DNA of 6,021 nucleotides, from NCBI GenBank assembly GCA_900762945.1, contig CAAFIN010000086.1:1-6021 (forward strand), read 5' to 3'. Origin of the DNA: Clostridia bacterium (lineage in GTDB: Bacteria > Bacillota > Clostridia > Christensenellales > Pumilibacteraceae). Shown piece after piece: positions 5,717 through 6,021 of the stretch (positions within the stretch are counted from its first letter, which is position 1; the number at the start of each line of letters is the position of its first letter). The notes beneath the pieces were generated by a model that was not told where the DNA came from, ran no database searches, and saw nothing but the letters and a program-made list of their open reading frames with translations. Made by a program: the position numbers and the translations under genes.

Positions 5717-5811
5717 GGAGAAATACCCAAGAGGCTATAAGGGGACCCCCTGCTAAGGGGTTAGTACGGTGATAAACTGTAGCGCGAGTTCGAATCTCGC
5801 TTTCTCCGCCA
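5717..5811 (+). tRNA. tRNA-Ser (anticodon GCU)
   Basis: A complete class II tRNA reading the serine codons AGC and AGU. The acceptor stem GGAGAAA (5717-5723) pairs with TTTCTCC (5801-5807). The discriminator is G5808 and CCA is encoded at 5809-5811. The D stem is CCC (5726-5728) with GGG (5741-5743). The anticodon stem ACCCC (5745-5749) pairs with GGGGT (5757-5761) and carries the loop CTGCTAA, with GCT at 5752-5754. The long variable arm has the stem TACGGT/ACTGTA (5765-5770 and 5776-5781, one G-U pair), a serine hallmark. The T arm is GCGAG, loop TTCGAAT, CTCGC (5784-5800). It stands alone between its own promoter and terminator. I see no copy of its 3' end elsewhere in the window, so there is no sign of an integrated element. 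Confidence 0.97.
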
Positions 5812-5814
5812 ATC

Positions 5815-5860
5815 AAAACCTAAATCGAATACGAAAGTGTTTGGTTTAGGTTTTTCTTTT
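5815..5860 (+). terminator. Strong intrinsic terminator of the tRNA-Ser unit
   Basis: Bases 5815-5832 pair with 5837-5854 in an unbroken 18-bp stem (three G-U pairs) closed by a GAAA tetraloop (5833-5836). The stem is followed directly by a T-rich tail, overlapping the arm: TTTTT (5851-5855), C, TTTT (5857-5860). It begins four bases after the encoded CCA. The stem is AU-rich for a terminator, but its length and the GNRA loop make up for this. Confidence 0.9.
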
Positions 5861-6021
5861 GCAAAAATTCAGGTTTTATCTGCGTTTTTCATTTGTCCGT
5901 GTGCCGTCATTTCGGTCTTTTCGGGGTTCGTACGGGTGTGTTCGTATCGCTTTATCCGTATCGGTTGCAGACGGTTTTATGCCGCGAAAGGTTCTTGACG
6001 TGAGAAAGGAGTGTGTCAGGC
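5861..6021. other. Terminal stretch without a supported gene
   Basis: No convincing reading frame, RNA gene or promoter is seen here on either strand. At the very end AAAGGAG (6005-6011) resembles a ribosome binding site for a plus-strand gene starting beyond the window. The GTG at 6013 is only one base away from it and too close to be its start. Low confidence in any function. Confidence 0.3.

Noticed and set aside
5812..6021. Integration site next to the tRNA gene
   Set aside because: I looked for a repeat of the tRNA 3' end downstream and for integrase-like coding sequence and saw neither in the window.

Overview
The window looks like chromosomal DNA from a Gram-positive anaerobe of the Clostridia type. 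The evidence is strong AGGAG-type ribosome binding sites, consensus sigma-A-like promoters, a lipoprotein carrying a Cys/His-rich surface motif common in gut Firmicutes, a DUF1624-type membrane protein, and a tRNA gene that encodes its own CCA end. Base composition looks balanced to slightly GC-rich inside genes and AT-rich in the promoters. The exact species cannot be told from the sequence.

Layout from left to right. Bases 1-152 are an AT-rich promoter region with spaced A-tracts. A predicted secreted lipoprotein with a beta-helix-like body follows (153-1313, +). A convergent intergenic region (1314-1493) holds an intrinsic terminator that could serve both strands. A maltose/galactoside-type sugar O-acetyltransferase lies on the minus strand (1494-2108). 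Bases 2109-2314 form a divergent promoter region. An HAD phosphatase of the phosphoglycolate phosphatase type (2315-2974, +) comes next. Then come a seven-helix DUF1624/HGSNAT-like membrane acyltransferase (3039-3875, +) and, 33 bases later, an AMP-forming acyl-CoA ligase (3909-5552, +). The window closes with a self-contained tRNA-Ser(GCU) unit: a perfect consensus promoter, the gene at 5717-5811, and a strong terminator. The last 160 bases hold no gene I can support, only a possible ribosome binding site at the edge.

The lipoprotein, the acetyltransferase, the HAD gene and the tRNA each appear to have their own promoter. The membrane acyltransferase and the acyl-CoA ligase are probably co-transcribed. 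An envelope-modification role, in which the ligase makes an acyl thioester and the membrane protein transfers an acyl group, is a reasonable inference but is not shown by the sequence.

I found no mobile element, CRISPR array, phage gene, toxin-antitoxin pair or defence system. The observations most worth checking are a three-block repeat that starts at the stop codon of two unrelated genes (1311-1360 and 5550-5599), a predicted leaderless GTG start for the membrane acyltransferase, and short hairpins placed directly against the ribosome binding sites of two genes.
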